A program made the translations under genes and the position numbers. A stretch of 64,000 bases of DNA, taken from contig CAZDVD010000014.1 in the NCBI GenBank assembly GCA_964508765.1, positions 1-64,000 on the forward strand, given 5' to 3'. Origin of the DNA: JABMPR01 sp964508765. Lineage in GTDB: Bacteria; Fidelibacterota; UBA8477; JABMPR01. Numbering within the stretch: the stretch's first letter is position 1; every line of letters begins with the position of its first letter. The notes beneath the pieces were generated by a model. It did no database searches. It saw nothing but the letters and a program-made list of their open reading frames with translations, and was not told the origin of the DNA. Positions 17,467-26,577 of this stretch are shown one piece after another.

Positions 17467-19308
17467 GTGGCTGGTAAAAAACTTAAAACTATTCTGGCAA
17501 CAGATTGTGGTTCGACCACGACCAAAGCTATCCTGATTGAATTGACCGATGAGGGATATCGCTTAAAAACAAGAGGGGAAGCCCCCACAACTGTGGAAGC
17601 TCCCTTCGAGGATGTCACCAAGGGTGTTCTCAATGCCATCATGGAGGTTGAAGAACTCTCCGGCATGAAGATTCTTGACGGTGATCAGATCATTCATCCC
17701 ATGAAGGATGACAATACAGGGGTAGATGTGTATGTATCCACATCATCTGCAGGTGGTGGTCTTCAAATGATGGTAGCTGGCGTGGTGAAAGCGATGACCG
17801 GTGAAAGTGCTGAACGTGCTGCACTGGGAGCTGGATCCATTGTGATGGATGTGCTGGCCTCAAATGATGGTCGACTACCTCACCAGAAAATTGAACGTAT
17901 TCGTCAACTGCGCCCTGATATGATATTGCTGTCAGGTGGCATTGATGGTGGAACCGTATCTCACGTTGTGGAATTGGCTGAAATCCTGGCTGCAGCCAAT
18001 CCCAAGCCACGATTAGGTCAAAATTACAAATTGCCCGTCATTTATGCCGGCAACAAAAAGGCTCAGGATAATATTGTTGCAACGCTGGGTGAAATGACCG
18101 ATTTGGATCTCATTGAAAATATCAGGCCCGTTTTAGAAGTTGAAAACCTCGGACCAGCCAGGGATAAAATCCATGACCTCTTTATGGAGCACGTCATGGC
18201 CCAGGCACCTGGTTACAAAAAATTGATGTCCTGGACAGATGCACCTATTATGCCTACGCCTGGAGCAGTGGGTTCACTCATTGAGATGGTGGCTAAAAAG
18301 GAGAATATATCTGTAGTTGGTGTTGATATTGGTGGAGCTACCACCGATATCTTTTCAGTATTTCAGGGACAATTTAACCGTACTGTGAGTGCCAATTTGG
18401 GCATGAGCTATTCAGTATGCAATGTCCTGGCAGAGGCAACTCTTGAAAACGTCCTGCGCTGGGTTCCCATAGATATTGACGAAGGTACCCTGACCAATCG
18501 GATTGGTAACAAAATGATCCGACCTACGACGGTTCCTCAATCACTCGAAGAATTGATTATTGAACAGGCTATCGCTCGCGAGGCTTTGCGCTTGTCATTT
18601 ATCCAACATAAATCTTTTGCTGTCAAGCTGAAAGGGGTACAACAGGAAAGAACCATTTCTGATGCCTTTGATCAGTCTGGTTCAGGTGAAACCCTGGTTG
18701 ATATGATGGAATTGGATCTCCTGGTTGGGTCAGGTGGCGTCCTATCTCACGCTCCCCGTAGAGAACAGGCCATGCGTATGATGATCGATGCCTTTGTTCC
18801 AGAGGGTATTACTCAACTGGCTGTTGATTCAATCTTTATGATGCCTCAATTGGGTGTTATGGCGAACATAGAGAATGCCGATATGGCTGAAGATGCCCAC
18901 AAGGCTGCTGTAGAAGTATTTGAGAAGGATTGCTTAATTCGCCTGGGGACGTGTATTGCTCCACTGGGTAAACCCAAACCGGGATCACTGATTTTAACAG
19001 CAGAATTTGATCTTCCTGGTGAAGGTAAAAAGGTGGTAGAGTTGAAGCAGGGTGAAATCATTGTCATTCCTGCACCCTATCAAGCTATCAATGCCAAGTT
19101 GACACCAGCGAAACACATGTCCATTGGAAAAGATAAAGGTGAGTCCCATGAAACTGATATCTATGGTGGAACCGTCGGCTTGATTTTTGACGGACGAGGT
19201 CGACCTTTTGAGCTCAGCACAGAAAAATCAAAACGCATAGAAAATTTGCTTAAGTGGTCCAGGTCAACGAATGAATACCCAGACACTCATTTACGGGGAG
19301 GAGAATAG
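17467..19308 (+). CDS. MutL/GlmL-family ASKHA ATPase (first gene of a membrane-protein operon)
   Basis: 613 aa, GTG start behind AAAGGACG. The actin/HSP70-type fold shows phosphate-1 LATDCGSTTTKAILIE near the N-terminus and a second ATPase-like motif VVGVDIGGATTDIFSVF at about residue 285. In between lie STSSAGGGLQMMVAG, ILLSGGIDGG and VIYAGNKKAQDN, all characteristic of the protein family named after GlmL/MutL, a proposed chaperone of glutamate mutase. It is unrelated to the DNA-repair MutL. No mutase gene is nearby. Instead the gene heads a string of five unknown proteins and an ABC pair, so it probably powers or assembles that membrane complex. Confidence 0.85.
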   Translation: MAGKKLKTILATDCGSTTTKAILIELTDEGYRLKTRGEAPTTVEAPFEDVTKGVLNAIMEVEELSGMKILDGDQIIHPMKDDNTGVDVYVSTSSAGGGLQMMVAGVVKAMTGESAERAALGAGSIVMDVLASNDGRLPHQKIERIRQLRPDMILLSGGIDGGTVSHVVELAEILAAANPKPRLGQNYKLPVIYAGNKKAQDNIVATLGEMTDLDLIENIRPVLEVENLGPARDKIHDLFMEHVMAQAPGYKKLMSWTDAPIMPTPGAVGSLIEMVAKKENISVVGVDIGGATTDIFSVFQGQFNRTVSANLGMSYSVCNVLAEATLENVLRWVPIDIDEGTLTNRIGNKMIRPTTVPQSLEELIIEQAIAREALRLSFIQHKSFAVKLKGVQQERTISDAFDQSGSGETLVDMMELDLLVGSGGVLSHAPRREQAMRMMIDAFVPEGITQLAVDSIFMMPQLGVMANIENADMAEDAHKAAVEVFEKDCLIRLGTCIAPLGKPKPGSLILTAEFDLPGEGKKVVELKQGEIIVIPAPYQAINAKLTPAKHMSIGKDKGESHETDIYGGTVGLIFDGRGRPFELSTEKSKRIENLLKWSRSTNEYPDTHLRGGE

Positions 19309-19311
19309 ATT

Positions 19312-20439
19312 ATGGCCCATTCATATACTCCCGGACTAAAAGTCCTCCATGAAACCAAAGTTAGAAAAGACAGAATCCTACCCTTGAAAGGGGAGGTGGT
19401 CGTTGAAGCCAATGCTTTAGTCACCCCAGATGATATCGTTGCCCGTACCCATTTGCCAGGAAATGTACAGATGTTAAATGTCGGTAGTCTATTAAACATA
19501 GATCCAACCGATGTTGAGGCCGTGATGCAAAAACCCATTGGTTCAAAGTTTGCTAAGGGCGAAATGATTGCTGAAACCAAGGGACTCTTTGGATTTTTTA
19601 AATCGAAGGTGATGTCTCCCCTCGATTGTACCTTAGAGTCCATTTCCTCAATTACTGGTCAAGTAGTCCTCCGTGATGCACCCATCCCTGTTGAGGTAGA
19701 TGCCTATATCCGAGGTATAGTGTCTGAGGTTGTTCCTGAAGAAGGTGTTATCATCGAGACCGAGGCGGTTTTTATACAGGGAATTTTCGGAATTGGTGGT
19801 GAAAGCAGGGGGGAGCTAGTTGTGGTAACAGAAAACCGCGAGGATGAGCTTACCTCAGATATGATCAAACCTGAACATGCCGGAAAAGTGCTGGTAGGTG
19901 GATCATTTATTAGTTTGTCTGCCTACAAAAAAGCCCTCAGTATGAAGGTTGCCGGAGTCGTCGTGGGTGGTTTCAATTATTTTGATTTGGAAGAAATTCT
20001 AGGATACACACTGGGTGTTGCCATTACTGGCTCTGAGGATTTGGTGACATCCCTGGTTCTCACCGAAGGCTATGGTGAGATTCGAATGGGATCAAGAACC
20101 TTCGATTTGCTCAAAAAACACCATGGAAAATTTACATCAATTAATGGCGCCACTCAGATTCGAGCTGGTGTCATTCGTCCTGAGATTGTGATTCCATTGA
20201 ATGCAGAGGACATCAAAGGGGATGTCCATGCCGTTAAGATTAATGAAGGTATCCAGGCTGGAAGTCTGGTCCGAGTTATTCGGGCACCTTACTTCGGTCG
20301 TATCGGAACTGTAGTCTCACTTCCACCTGAATTACAGAAGATGGAATCCGAGACGATGGTGAGGGTGGCTGAAATCCAGATTGATGATCAGGTTATGGTT
20401 ATACCACGCGCTAACCTGGAGATGGTCGAAACTGATTAA
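19312..20439 (+). CDS. Conserved protein with barrel-sandwich and SH3/KOW-like domains
   Basis: 375 aa, starting 3 nt after the MutL-type gene with GGGAGGAG upstream. The N-terminal 150 residues hold short beta segments that read like a barrel-sandwich hybrid (lipoyl-like) domain: FKSKVMSPLDCTLESISSIT and IPVEVDAYIRGIVSEVVPEE. The middle region is Gly-rich (IFGIGGESRGELVVVTENRE, AGVVVGGFNYFDLEEILGYT). The C-terminus (LVRVIRAPYFGRIGTVVSLP, VMVIPRANLEMVE) looks like a KOW/SH3 barrel. There is no lysine in a biotin or lipoyl motif and no signal peptide, so it is probably a cytosolic scaffold. I do not recognise a named family. Confidence 0.75.
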   Translation: MAHSYTPGLKVLHETKVRKDRILPLKGEVVVEANALVTPDDIVARTHLPGNVQMLNVGSLLNIDPTDVEAVMQKPIGSKFAKGEMIAETKGLFGFFKSKVMSPLDCTLESISSITGQVVLRDAPIPVEVDAYIRGIVSEVVPEEGVIIETEAVFIQGIFGIGGESRGELVVVTENREDELTSDMIKPEHAGKVLVGGSFISLSAYKKALSMKVAGVVVGGFNYFDLEEILGYTLGVAITGSEDLVTSLVLTEGYGEIRMGSRTFDLLKKHHGKFTSINGATQIRAGVIRPEIVIPLNAEDIKGDVHAVKINEGIQAGSLVRVIRAPYFGRIGTVVSLPPELQKMESETMVRVAEIQIDDQVMVIPRANLEMVETD

Positions 20440-20467
20440 AACACAAGAAATACCAATCGTACCGACC

Positions 20468-20761
20468 ATGTCTGCAGAGGATTTGGCTTTCATTGAGCGT
20501 ATAGCCAAAAGGATATATGACACCGGTTTTATTACCCCCGCTGTCTTTGCATTGGAAATGGTTAAACCTTTAGCTTTGTTAGGCAGTCATACCATGATAT
20601 TTTTTGGACCTGTTGTAAGCGCCTTTATCAAAGCAGATGGGTATTATAAAGCTGCCGAGTTGTTTGAAGAACCGAGTAATGTCGAGTTATTGATCTCAAG
20701 ACTTGAACAACTGGAACAAGAGCATAAAAACAAACAAACGGAGAAGCACAGTGAAAGATAA
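20468..20761 (+). CDS. Small protein with one hydrophobic helix and charged coiled-coil tail
   Basis: 97 aa from ATG 20468; the longer frame upstream is the previous gene out of frame. It starts 29 nt after the preceding stop with no clear ribosome site. Residues about 25-57 are hydrophobic (FALEMVKPLALLGSHTMIFF), long enough to associate with a membrane. The tail LISRLEQLEQEHKNKQTEK is a short coiled coil. It overlaps the next gene by 11 nt. Likely a small subunit of the same complex; function unknown. Confidence 0.65.
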   Translation: MSAEDLAFIERIAKRIYDTGFITPAVFALEMVKPLALLGSHTMIFFGPVVSAFIKADGYYKAAELFEEPSNVELLISRLEQLEQEHKNKQTEKHSER

Positions 20762-22115
20762 ACAATTCTGGTCTGTTGCCGGCATCATCTTCGTCCTATT
20801 CATGATTTACTGGTTTGCGGGGCATCCATTTTTTGTCTCTGAACGTGGCGTCATGTTTTGGTCAATCCTCGTTGTCGGAGGCGTGTTGATTTATTCGACC
20901 CGCATGGCAAAAAGAGGAGAGAAGATTACCCTGCGTAGTATTCCCGGTTTAAAGGCCGTGGAAGAAGCTGTTGGACGTTCCACTGAAATGGGCAAGCCAG
21001 TCCTCTATGTCCCTGGGATCATGGATATGGATCAGGTGGAAACGGTAGCTGGAGTTGTTGTGCTTGGCCATGTAGCCAAGATGACTGCTCGCTATGAAAC
21101 CAGTTTGAATGTTCCTGTGTCGAGAGCAATCGTAATGAAAGCCGCTCGAGAATCCTGCCGCGAATCTTACCTCCTTGAGGGCCGTCCAGACTTGTTCCAT
21201 GATGATATGGTTCATTATCTCACGGATGATCAATTCGCCTATGCAGCTGGTGTCAACGGCATCATGATTCGAGAAGAGCCTGCTGCTTGTTTATATATGG
21301 GTAAATTTTATGCTGAATCTCTGCTGTTGGCAGAAACAGGGAACTCTATTGGTGCAATTCAGATAGCAGGAACTGCTTCTCCATCACAGATTCCTTTCTT
21401 TGTTACCGCTTGTGACTATACGCTCATAGGGGAAGAGTTCTTTGCAGCTTCGGCCTATTTATCACAAGACCCTGAATTAATTGGTGGCGTAAAAGGACAG
21501 GATTATCTCAAAATTCTTTTCACATCTGTTTTACTTCTTTCAGTTCTGCTCTTTTCAATGAACATATTTGAACAGCAGCGCAGTGATGAGTGGAAAGATC
21601 TAAAACAAAAGACCAATCTGAGTGCTGAAAAATCCATAGCTGATTTCTGGAACAATGCAGATCCCATTTCAAGATACAGAGCTGTAAATAGATCCGTATC
21701 TGAACCGAGTGCGGAACACATACTCAATAAATACAAGAATATAGCCTATTCAGATTTGAGTAAGAGACAGAAGAACAATATTGCCTTCACTACGGGTACG
21801 CCGTTCTGGATTCAATTGCCAGTTGACAATCGTATGGAAATTGTGAATCAAACATTCACTGACAATAATCAATCCGGTTACGATACTGACGCTGAATTTC
21901 GTCAGCTTGAGATTGTGAAAGAGGGTAAAAATAAGTGGAATCAGATGGGTGAGGATGAACGGGAAGAATATCAAGTTAAGTTTCCTGAAATGAATCGCGA
22001 AGATCTTTATGCCGAAATAGGCAAAGAAACCATCGAGTGGGAAGACCATGAGGTCGCCTGGGCTATTAACCAGCGATCAATTCCTGTGATTAAAAACATT
22101 CTCATGGTTCAGTAG
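20751..22115 (+). CDS. DUF6754-like membrane protein
   Basis: 454 aa from GTG 20751, supported by GGAGAA 5-6 nt upstream; an ATG frame start 48 nt earlier lies inside the previous gene. Two N-terminal helices (FWSVAGIIFVLFMIYWF, MFWSILVVGGVLIYST) precede the conserved block IPGLKAVEEAVGRSTEMGKP, YVPGIMDMDQVETVAGVVVL and IQIAGTASPSQIPFFVTACD, which resembles what I recall of DUF6754. A further helix follows (ILFTSVLLLSVLLFSMNIF, about residue 265), then a 170-residue polar extracytoplasmic or cytoplasmic tail. The polar core between helices may be cytosolic, where it could meet the ASKHA ATPase. Function unknown. Confidence 0.72.
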   Translation: MKDKQFWSVAGIIFVLFMIYWFAGHPFFVSERGVMFWSILVVGGVLIYSTRMAKRGEKITLRSIPGLKAVEEAVGRSTEMGKPVLYVPGIMDMDQVETVAGVVVLGHVAKMTARYETSLNVPVSRAIVMKAARESCRESYLLEGRPDLFHDDMVHYLTDDQFAYAAGVNGIMIREEPAACLYMGKFYAESLLLAETGNSIGAIQIAGTASPSQIPFFVTACDYTLIGEEFFAASAYLSQDPELIGGVKGQDYLKILFTSVLLLSVLLFSMNIFEQQRSDEWKDLKQKTNLSAEKSIADFWNNADPISRYRAVNRSVSEPSAEHILNKYKNIAYSDLSKRQKNNIAFTTGTPFWIQLPVDNRMEIVNQTFTDNNQSGYDTDAEFRQLEIVKEGKNKWNQMGEDEREEYQVKFPEMNREDLYAEIGKETIEWEDHEVAWAINQRSIPVIKNILMVQ

Positions 22116-22125
22116 GAGATTGAAT

Positions 22126-23154
22126 ATGTTTATGAAACGACAATTACCTATAGCCATAGCAGCAACCATCGGGTTCTTGACCCTGTTTGGCTGGTTTGTA
22201 GATGAACCTGTTATCAAATCATTTGTGGATGATGATGCGACCCAGTGGTTTGATATCCTGGCAAGTTTCGCCATGTTCCTTGGCGCTTTGAACCTCCTGA
22301 AAATGCAGGCTATAAAAATCATAAAACAGCAAAAAGGCTGGCAATATGCTGCTTTGGCCATTGTTGGTTTTACCTTTTCATTTACCGCAGGTTTTATTCT
22401 TTTAGGATCATATAACGTCGAGATCAGTCAATACGATGATCCTGCCAAAGTAGCTACTGTCTTGGCCAGTGAGATCAACCTCGATGAAAAGAGTACTGAG
22501 AACATCCTCATCGCCATGCCTGAAGGAGATACTTATACAATAGATACACCCTATTTCACAAAGAAGGGCGCTGACAATGTGGTCGAGCAAATCAATGCTG
22601 CTGGTGGAACTGCAAATATGCGCGCCACTGAATGGGGTGCCCATATCTCCACCCGTGGATCGCTGTTTAACTGGATGTTCAGATTTATCTTTACACCACT
22701 CTCCGCCACCATGTTTGCATTGTTGGCTTTCTTTGTGGCTTCTGCCTCCTATCGAGCCTTCAAAATTAGAAATTTTGAAGCCACGCTACTCCTCATATCA
22801 GGTATTATCATCATGCTGGGGCGGGTTCCCATTGGTGGAAATATCTCAGCCTGGTTCATTTTGTATATAGTCGTTCTGGCTTTGAGTGCTGGTGTGAATA
22901 CATGGTTTAAGAACAGGACCTATACTTTCGCTGCAGTCGTAGGTGGGCTTCTTGCCGTGACTATCGCTGGATTTATCATGGGCTGGCCTGTGGATCAACC
23001 TGCGATTTTCTACCTGCCTGTTTTACAGGACTGGATCTATAACAATCCCAATGTAGCTGGAGCAAGAGCTATCATGATAGGAATTGGATTGGGCATCTTT
23101 GCCACTTCAATTCGCTATATCTTGGGAATTGAAAAATCATATATCGGAGAATGA
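22126..23154 (+). CDS. Polytopic membrane protein of the MutL/DUF6754 operon
   Basis: 342 aa from ATG 22126, 10 nt after the previous stop, with AGGAGAT ideally placed; the TTG two codons earlier is inside the ribosome site. About eight membrane helices. A soluble insert of about 80 residues lies after the third helix (AKVATVLASEINLDEKSTEN ... GGTANMRATEWGAH), with an alpha/beta pattern reminiscent of a small ferredoxin-like or SPOR-like fold. Helices after it include LFNWMFRFIFTPLSATMFAL and GIIIMLGRVPIGGNISAWFI. I do not recognise a named family. The overlap with the next gene region (TGATCATG) suggests coupled translation. Confidence 0.72.
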   Translation: MFMKRQLPIAIAATIGFLTLFGWFVDEPVIKSFVDDDATQWFDILASFAMFLGALNLLKMQAIKIIKQQKGWQYAALAIVGFTFSFTAGFILLGSYNVEISQYDDPAKVATVLASEINLDEKSTENILIAMPEGDTYTIDTPYFTKKGADNVVEQINAAGGTANMRATEWGAHISTRGSLFNWMFRFIFTPLSATMFALLAFFVASASYRAFKIRNFEATLLLISGIIIMLGRVPIGGNISAWFILYIVVLALSAGVNTWFKNRTYTFAAVVGGLLAVTIAGFIMGWPVDQPAIFYLPVLQDWIYNNPNVAGARAIMIGIGLGIFATSIRYILGIEKSYIGE

Positions 23155-23156
23155 TC

Positions 23157-24002
23157 ATGGAAAAATTCTTAGATTTTATCGTTCGTGCCGGTAGTCTTGA
23201 TAGACGCTATATCTTCTTAGTCATTGCTCTGGTTGTTATTTTACCTCTCTTCTTTCCACTCGGGTTGCCCATCCGGCCAACCACCTCATCCCAGGATGTG
23301 TATAATGCCGTGGATAAACTGGAAGCAGGGGATAAGGCGTTGATTTCATTTGAATATGGGCCCAGCACCAAACCTGAAATTCATCCCATGGCAGTAGCTT
23401 TACTGCGTCATCTGTTCCAAAAGGATGTGAAAGTTTACATTACCTGTCTATGGCCTGATGGTCAGTTTATGGCCATGGAGGCGCTAGAACAGGTAGCAGT
23501 GAAGCAATACAAGAAGACCTATGGTGAGGATTATGTGCTGCTAGGTTACAGACCGGGTGCTGAAGCTGTTATCAAAGGGCTGGTCAGTAATATTCGTAAA
23601 GTGTTTACTGTTGATGCCAATGGAGACTTTCTGGATGACATCCCCATGATGGTTGGCGTGAATCAGGTTGCTGACTTCGATTATCTGTTCTCAGCATCTG
23701 CCGGTTATCCTGGTACGGTGGAATGGGTACAATATGCTGCTGATCCCACCGGTGTTACTATGAGTACGGGTACAACCTCCATACAGGTCAACGAAGTGAT
23801 GCCTTATGTCCAATCCGGACAGATTGTGGGTATCCTTGGTGGAATGCCTGGGGCTGCAGAATACGAATCGCTTATCGGTCAGGCCGGTATTGGCACCAGT
23901 GGTATGGATGCGCAGTCCGTTGCACATCTGGTTATTGTTGGATTCATCATTTTCGGAAACATCTCGTTCTTTGTTGAACGTCGGCGTTCCAAGAAATATT
24001 AG
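23157..24002 (+). CDS. Membrane-anchored protein of the MutL/DUF6754 operon
   Basis: 281 aa. ATG 23157 is chosen over ATG 23151 because GGAGA then lies 6-8 nt upstream instead of touching the start. One N-terminal helix (YIFLVIALVVILPLFFPLGL) and one C-terminal helix (AHLVIVGFIIFGNISFFVE) bracket a soluble alpha/beta domain. Its motifs are GDKALISFEYGPSTKPEIHP, FQKDVKVYITCLWPDGQ, YVLLGYRPGAEAVIKGL and QIVGILGGMPGAAEYESLIG. The regular strand-helix alternation with Gly-rich turns looks like a Rossmann-type or solute-binding fold. No family name that I can give. It must be a bitopic subunit of the same complex. Confidence 0.7.
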   Translation: MEKFLDFIVRAGSLDRRYIFLVIALVVILPLFFPLGLPIRPTTSSQDVYNAVDKLEAGDKALISFEYGPSTKPEIHPMAVALLRHLFQKDVKVYITCLWPDGQFMAMEALEQVAVKQYKKTYGEDYVLLGYRPGAEAVIKGLVSNIRKVFTVDANGDFLDDIPMMVGVNQVADFDYLFSASAGYPGTVEWVQYAADPTGVTMSTGTTSIQVNEVMPYVQSGQIVGILGGMPGAAEYESLIGQAGIGTSGMDAQSVAHLVIVGFIIFGNISFFVERRRSKKY

Positions 24003-24013
24003 GAGGCTGAATA

Positions 24014-24856
24014 ATGAACGGTTCTGAAATTTTTGGTGCATGGGTTGCGGTTTTCCTAACCCTTGGTATTTTTTCATATTTATATAAGGATAATCCTTTT
24101 TACAAGATTGCTGAACACGTGTTTGTCGGCGTTTCAGCTGGCTATTGGATGGCAATGGCTTTCTGGACACAGGTTCAACCCAATCTGTTTGGTCGTCTGT
24201 GGCCAACACCTGATGGTGAGATATCTGGTTTTCTGATGAAGAGCTGGTATGGGATCTATAATTTCTTCGGTTTTATTCTTCCCAGTGTTTTTCCTGATGG
24301 TGGCATTGACAAGGGGCATGGACATGATCCACATTTTATGTATATCCTGCCTTTTGCTCTGGGCATCATGATGCTTTTAAGTGTGTCTTCAAAGTTAAGC
24401 TGGTTAGCCCGTCTAGGTATCGCCTACACGGTAGGTATGGCTGCCGGTTTGAGGGCCTATGCTTTCTTGAATTCCAATGTTCTTGGTCAGATTAAAGGCT
24501 CAGCAGTATCCTTTGTTGATATGCCTTTCTTCAGTCTCACAGGTGTCAGTATTTTTAATAATCTGATCATTCTGGTGGGTACAATTACAGGGTTATTGTA
24601 TTTCTATTTTTCCAAAGAGCATACCGGTCATTTTGGAAAAGTCACCCGAGTTGGAATTTATTTCCTTATGATAAGTTTTGGTGCTTCATTTGGATTTGCT
24701 GTGATGGGCAGAATCTCATTGTTGATTGGTCGATTTACGAATTTAATCACATATGGTGGTCCAACTTACCATTATGCATCCATCTGGGTATTGTTGATCA
24801 TGATCGTCTTGTTGGCAGTATGGACCTTTAAAGGTGATAAGAAAGTGGCTAGCTAA
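24014..24856 (+). CDS. Polytopic membrane protein of the MutL/DUF6754 operon
   Basis: 280 aa, ATG behind AGGAGG. About seven hydrophobic helices: WVAVFLTLGIFSYLY, EHVFVGVSAGYWMAMAFW, MYILPFALGIMMLLSV, IAYTVGMAAGLRAYAFL, LIILVGTITGLLYFYF, GIYFLMISFGASFGFAVMG and YHYASIWVLLIMIVLLAVW. A loop after the second or third helix is Gly/His-rich (DKGHGHDPHFM). Conserved family unknown to me. It is the last of the five unknown genes before the ABC ATPase, 43 nt away. Confidence 0.72.
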   Translation: MNGSEIFGAWVAVFLTLGIFSYLYKDNPFYKIAEHVFVGVSAGYWMAMAFWTQVQPNLFGRLWPTPDGEISGFLMKSWYGIYNFFGFILPSVFPDGGIDKGHGHDPHFMYILPFALGIMMLLSVSSKLSWLARLGIAYTVGMAAGLRAYAFLNSNVLGQIKGSAVSFVDMPFFSLTGVSIFNNLIILVGTITGLLYFYFSKEHTGHFGKVTRVGIYFLMISFGASFGFAVMGRISLLIGRFTNLITYGGPTYHYASIWVLLIMIVLLAVWTFKGDKKVAS

Positions 24857-24899
24857 GCCACAGTAAACTATAACGTTTTTGTAGGGAGAACTGGCTGAT

Positions 24900-25826
24900 A
24901 TGGCCGTGTCAATTACGCTGAGAAATATCATCAAAAAATATGATGATAAGCCAGCTTTAAATAATGTTACCCTGGGTGTTGAAAAAGGGCATATCCATGC
25001 CATCATAGGGACAACAGGATCGGGAAAATCGACTCTATTGAGGGTGATTGCCACGCTGTGTGCACCCACACTGGGCTCAGGCTATATCAACGGCTTAAAT
25101 CTGGGGGCCAGACAGAATCAAATCCGCCACCAGATCGGCTATATGTCGCAGGACAGCCGTTTTGAACAAGCTCTTACATTGATGGAAAATTTGACACTTC
25201 ATGGGAAATTGCATGGAATCGCTCAATCTGATCTGATCAATCGTATTTCTGGATTTGTTCGACGTTTTGAGGTGGCTGATAGTCTGCATTCCTTCCCGAG
25301 AGAAGTGAGCTTTGGTACCCGACGGAAAATGGAATTTATCCGTGCAGTCCTGCATAATCCCTCTATTCTGCTGTTGGATGAACCTACGGCTTCCCTGGAT
25401 CAGGGATGCAAAGAACTTATGGAAGCCTTTCTCCGTGAACAAAAGCTAAGATTCACCACTGTCATGGTTTCCAGCAACATTGACCAGGTTGAGCGTCTGG
25501 CAGATAGAATCTCCATTCTGGATGAGGGGCGTCTGGTCGCTGATGGAACCCTTAAGGAATTAAAGGAAACGGATCGGGAAAATCGAATTCTCGATCTCAC
25601 ACTATCCGAAACGCATGAGAGGGATTTTAACATTCTGGATGCATCACCCAATGTGCTCTCCTACACGGTTCAGGGGAATCACTATGAAATTATTACTGAA
25701 GTAGATATTCCCCCGGAAAAAGTGACCGCACTATTTCCAGAGAGGGTGGCAGAGGCAACACCTCGTTTACCTGCTCTCACTGATATATTTAAGCGGATGA
25801 TCATGGTGGAGGCAATGCATGAATAA
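24900..25826 (+). CDS. ABC transporter ATP-binding protein with degenerate signature and H-loop
   Basis: 308 aa. Walker A is GTTGSGKST, the Q-loop IGYMSQD, and Walker B ILLLDEPTASLD. The usual LSGGQ is replaced by SFGTRRKME, and the switch His before the C-terminal part is replaced (TVMVSSNIDQVERLA, Asn/Ser where His is usual). The C-terminal 90 residues resemble the DUF4162-type tail of ABC-2 exporters. The next gene, overlapping by 8 nt, is its ABC-2-like permease. The pair follows the MutL/DUF6754 genes closely and may belong to the same unit. The altered residues suggest slow ATP hydrolysis, if any; that needs testing. Confidence 0.85.
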   Translation: MAVSITLRNIIKKYDDKPALNNVTLGVEKGHIHAIIGTTGSGKSTLLRVIATLCAPTLGSGYINGLNLGARQNQIRHQIGYMSQDSRFEQALTLMENLTLHGKLHGIAQSDLINRISGFVRRFEVADSLHSFPREVSFGTRRKMEFIRAVLHNPSILLLDEPTASLDQGCKELMEAFLREQKLRFTTVMVSSNIDQVERLADRISILDEGRLVADGTLKELKETDRENRILDLTLSETHERDFNILDASPNVLSYTVQGNHYEIITEVDIPPEKVTALFPERVAEATPRLPALTDIFKRMIMVEAMHE

Positions 25827-26577
25827 TGTACTAGCAGCCCTCTGGCACCGCGAACTGACCATTTATAAGCGTCAATTCACAACGATGGGCCTCATGCCTA
25901 TTCTCACGGGCCTCATCTTCTTTTTCATGTTTTTCTTACCCTATAAATCACTCTTGCCAAAGGCAGAGATGACAGTTGTCATGCCAGCCCTGGTTCTGGA
26001 TTCACTCCTCCTGACCCTGCTGATTACGATTTATGAGACCACAGCCAGGTTTTATTGGGAGTCCCAGAAAAGCAATGGTATGGCCAGTTTATATGAGATG
26101 GGACGTTTCCATCGCCAACCCTCATTTTTTATTGCTCAGGGAATGATTGGTCTTGCCAAGGGTTTTACCCATCTGGCCGTAGTCTGGGCTGTACTGGCTT
26201 TTGTGACAGAAATGTCTTTTGAATCCATCAATTTCCAGGCAAGTATCGTGTTTATTCTCCTTGGTGCTCTACAAATAGTGGCTTTGAGTAAGATTATTGG
26301 TCTTCTGACAAATCATGTGGACAGTCTGAGCAAATTCCTTTATATCGGGCTATTACCCATCATGATGATCAGCGGACTATTCCTTATAAAGGGTGCTCCA
26401 CTTGAGAAATATCCAGAAATCGCCCTCTACTTGCCTCCCTACAATTGGATGGCTGGTCTTGATATTGCTTTTCTTAATGGAATGATAGATTATGGCTTTC
26501 TCTTGATCTGTTTGATTGAAACTGCCTTCTTAGTATGGCTCTCAGCAACGTTTTTCCACTTGGATGGCGATAGTTGA
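25819..26577 (+). CDS. ABC-2-type transporter permease
   Basis: 252 aa with six helices: LMPILTGLIFFFMFFLPY, VLDSLLLTLLITIYETTARF, HLAVVWAVLAFVTEMSF, SIVFILLGALQIVALSKIIG, YIGLLPIMMISGLFLIKG and GFLLICLIETAFLVWLSATFF. The order and the amphipathic N-terminal helix (ALWHRELTIYKRQF) match ABC-2/NatB-type permeases. It overlaps the ATPase gene (ATGAATAATG), so both are translated together. Substrate unknown; exporters of this class move drugs, lipids, polysaccharides or ions. It probably dimerises, since no second permease is present. Confidence 0.85.
   Translation: MNNVLAALWHRELTIYKRQFTTMGLMPILTGLIFFFMFFLPYKSLLPKAEMTVVMPALVLDSLLLTLLITIYETTARFYWESQKSNGMASLYEMGRFHRQPSFFIAQGMIGLAKGFTHLAVVWAVLAFVTEMSFESINFQASIVFILLGALQIVALSKIIGLLTNHVDSLSKFLYIGLLPIMMISGLFLIKGAPLEKYPEIALYLPPYNWMAGLDIAFLNGMIDYGFLLICLIETAFLVWLSATFFHLDGDS

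Noticed and set aside
17467..19308. DNA mismatch repair MutL
   Set aside because: The ASKHA motifs (DCGSTTTK, DIGGATTD) belong to the unrelated GlmL/MutL family; no GHKL ATPase motifs are present.
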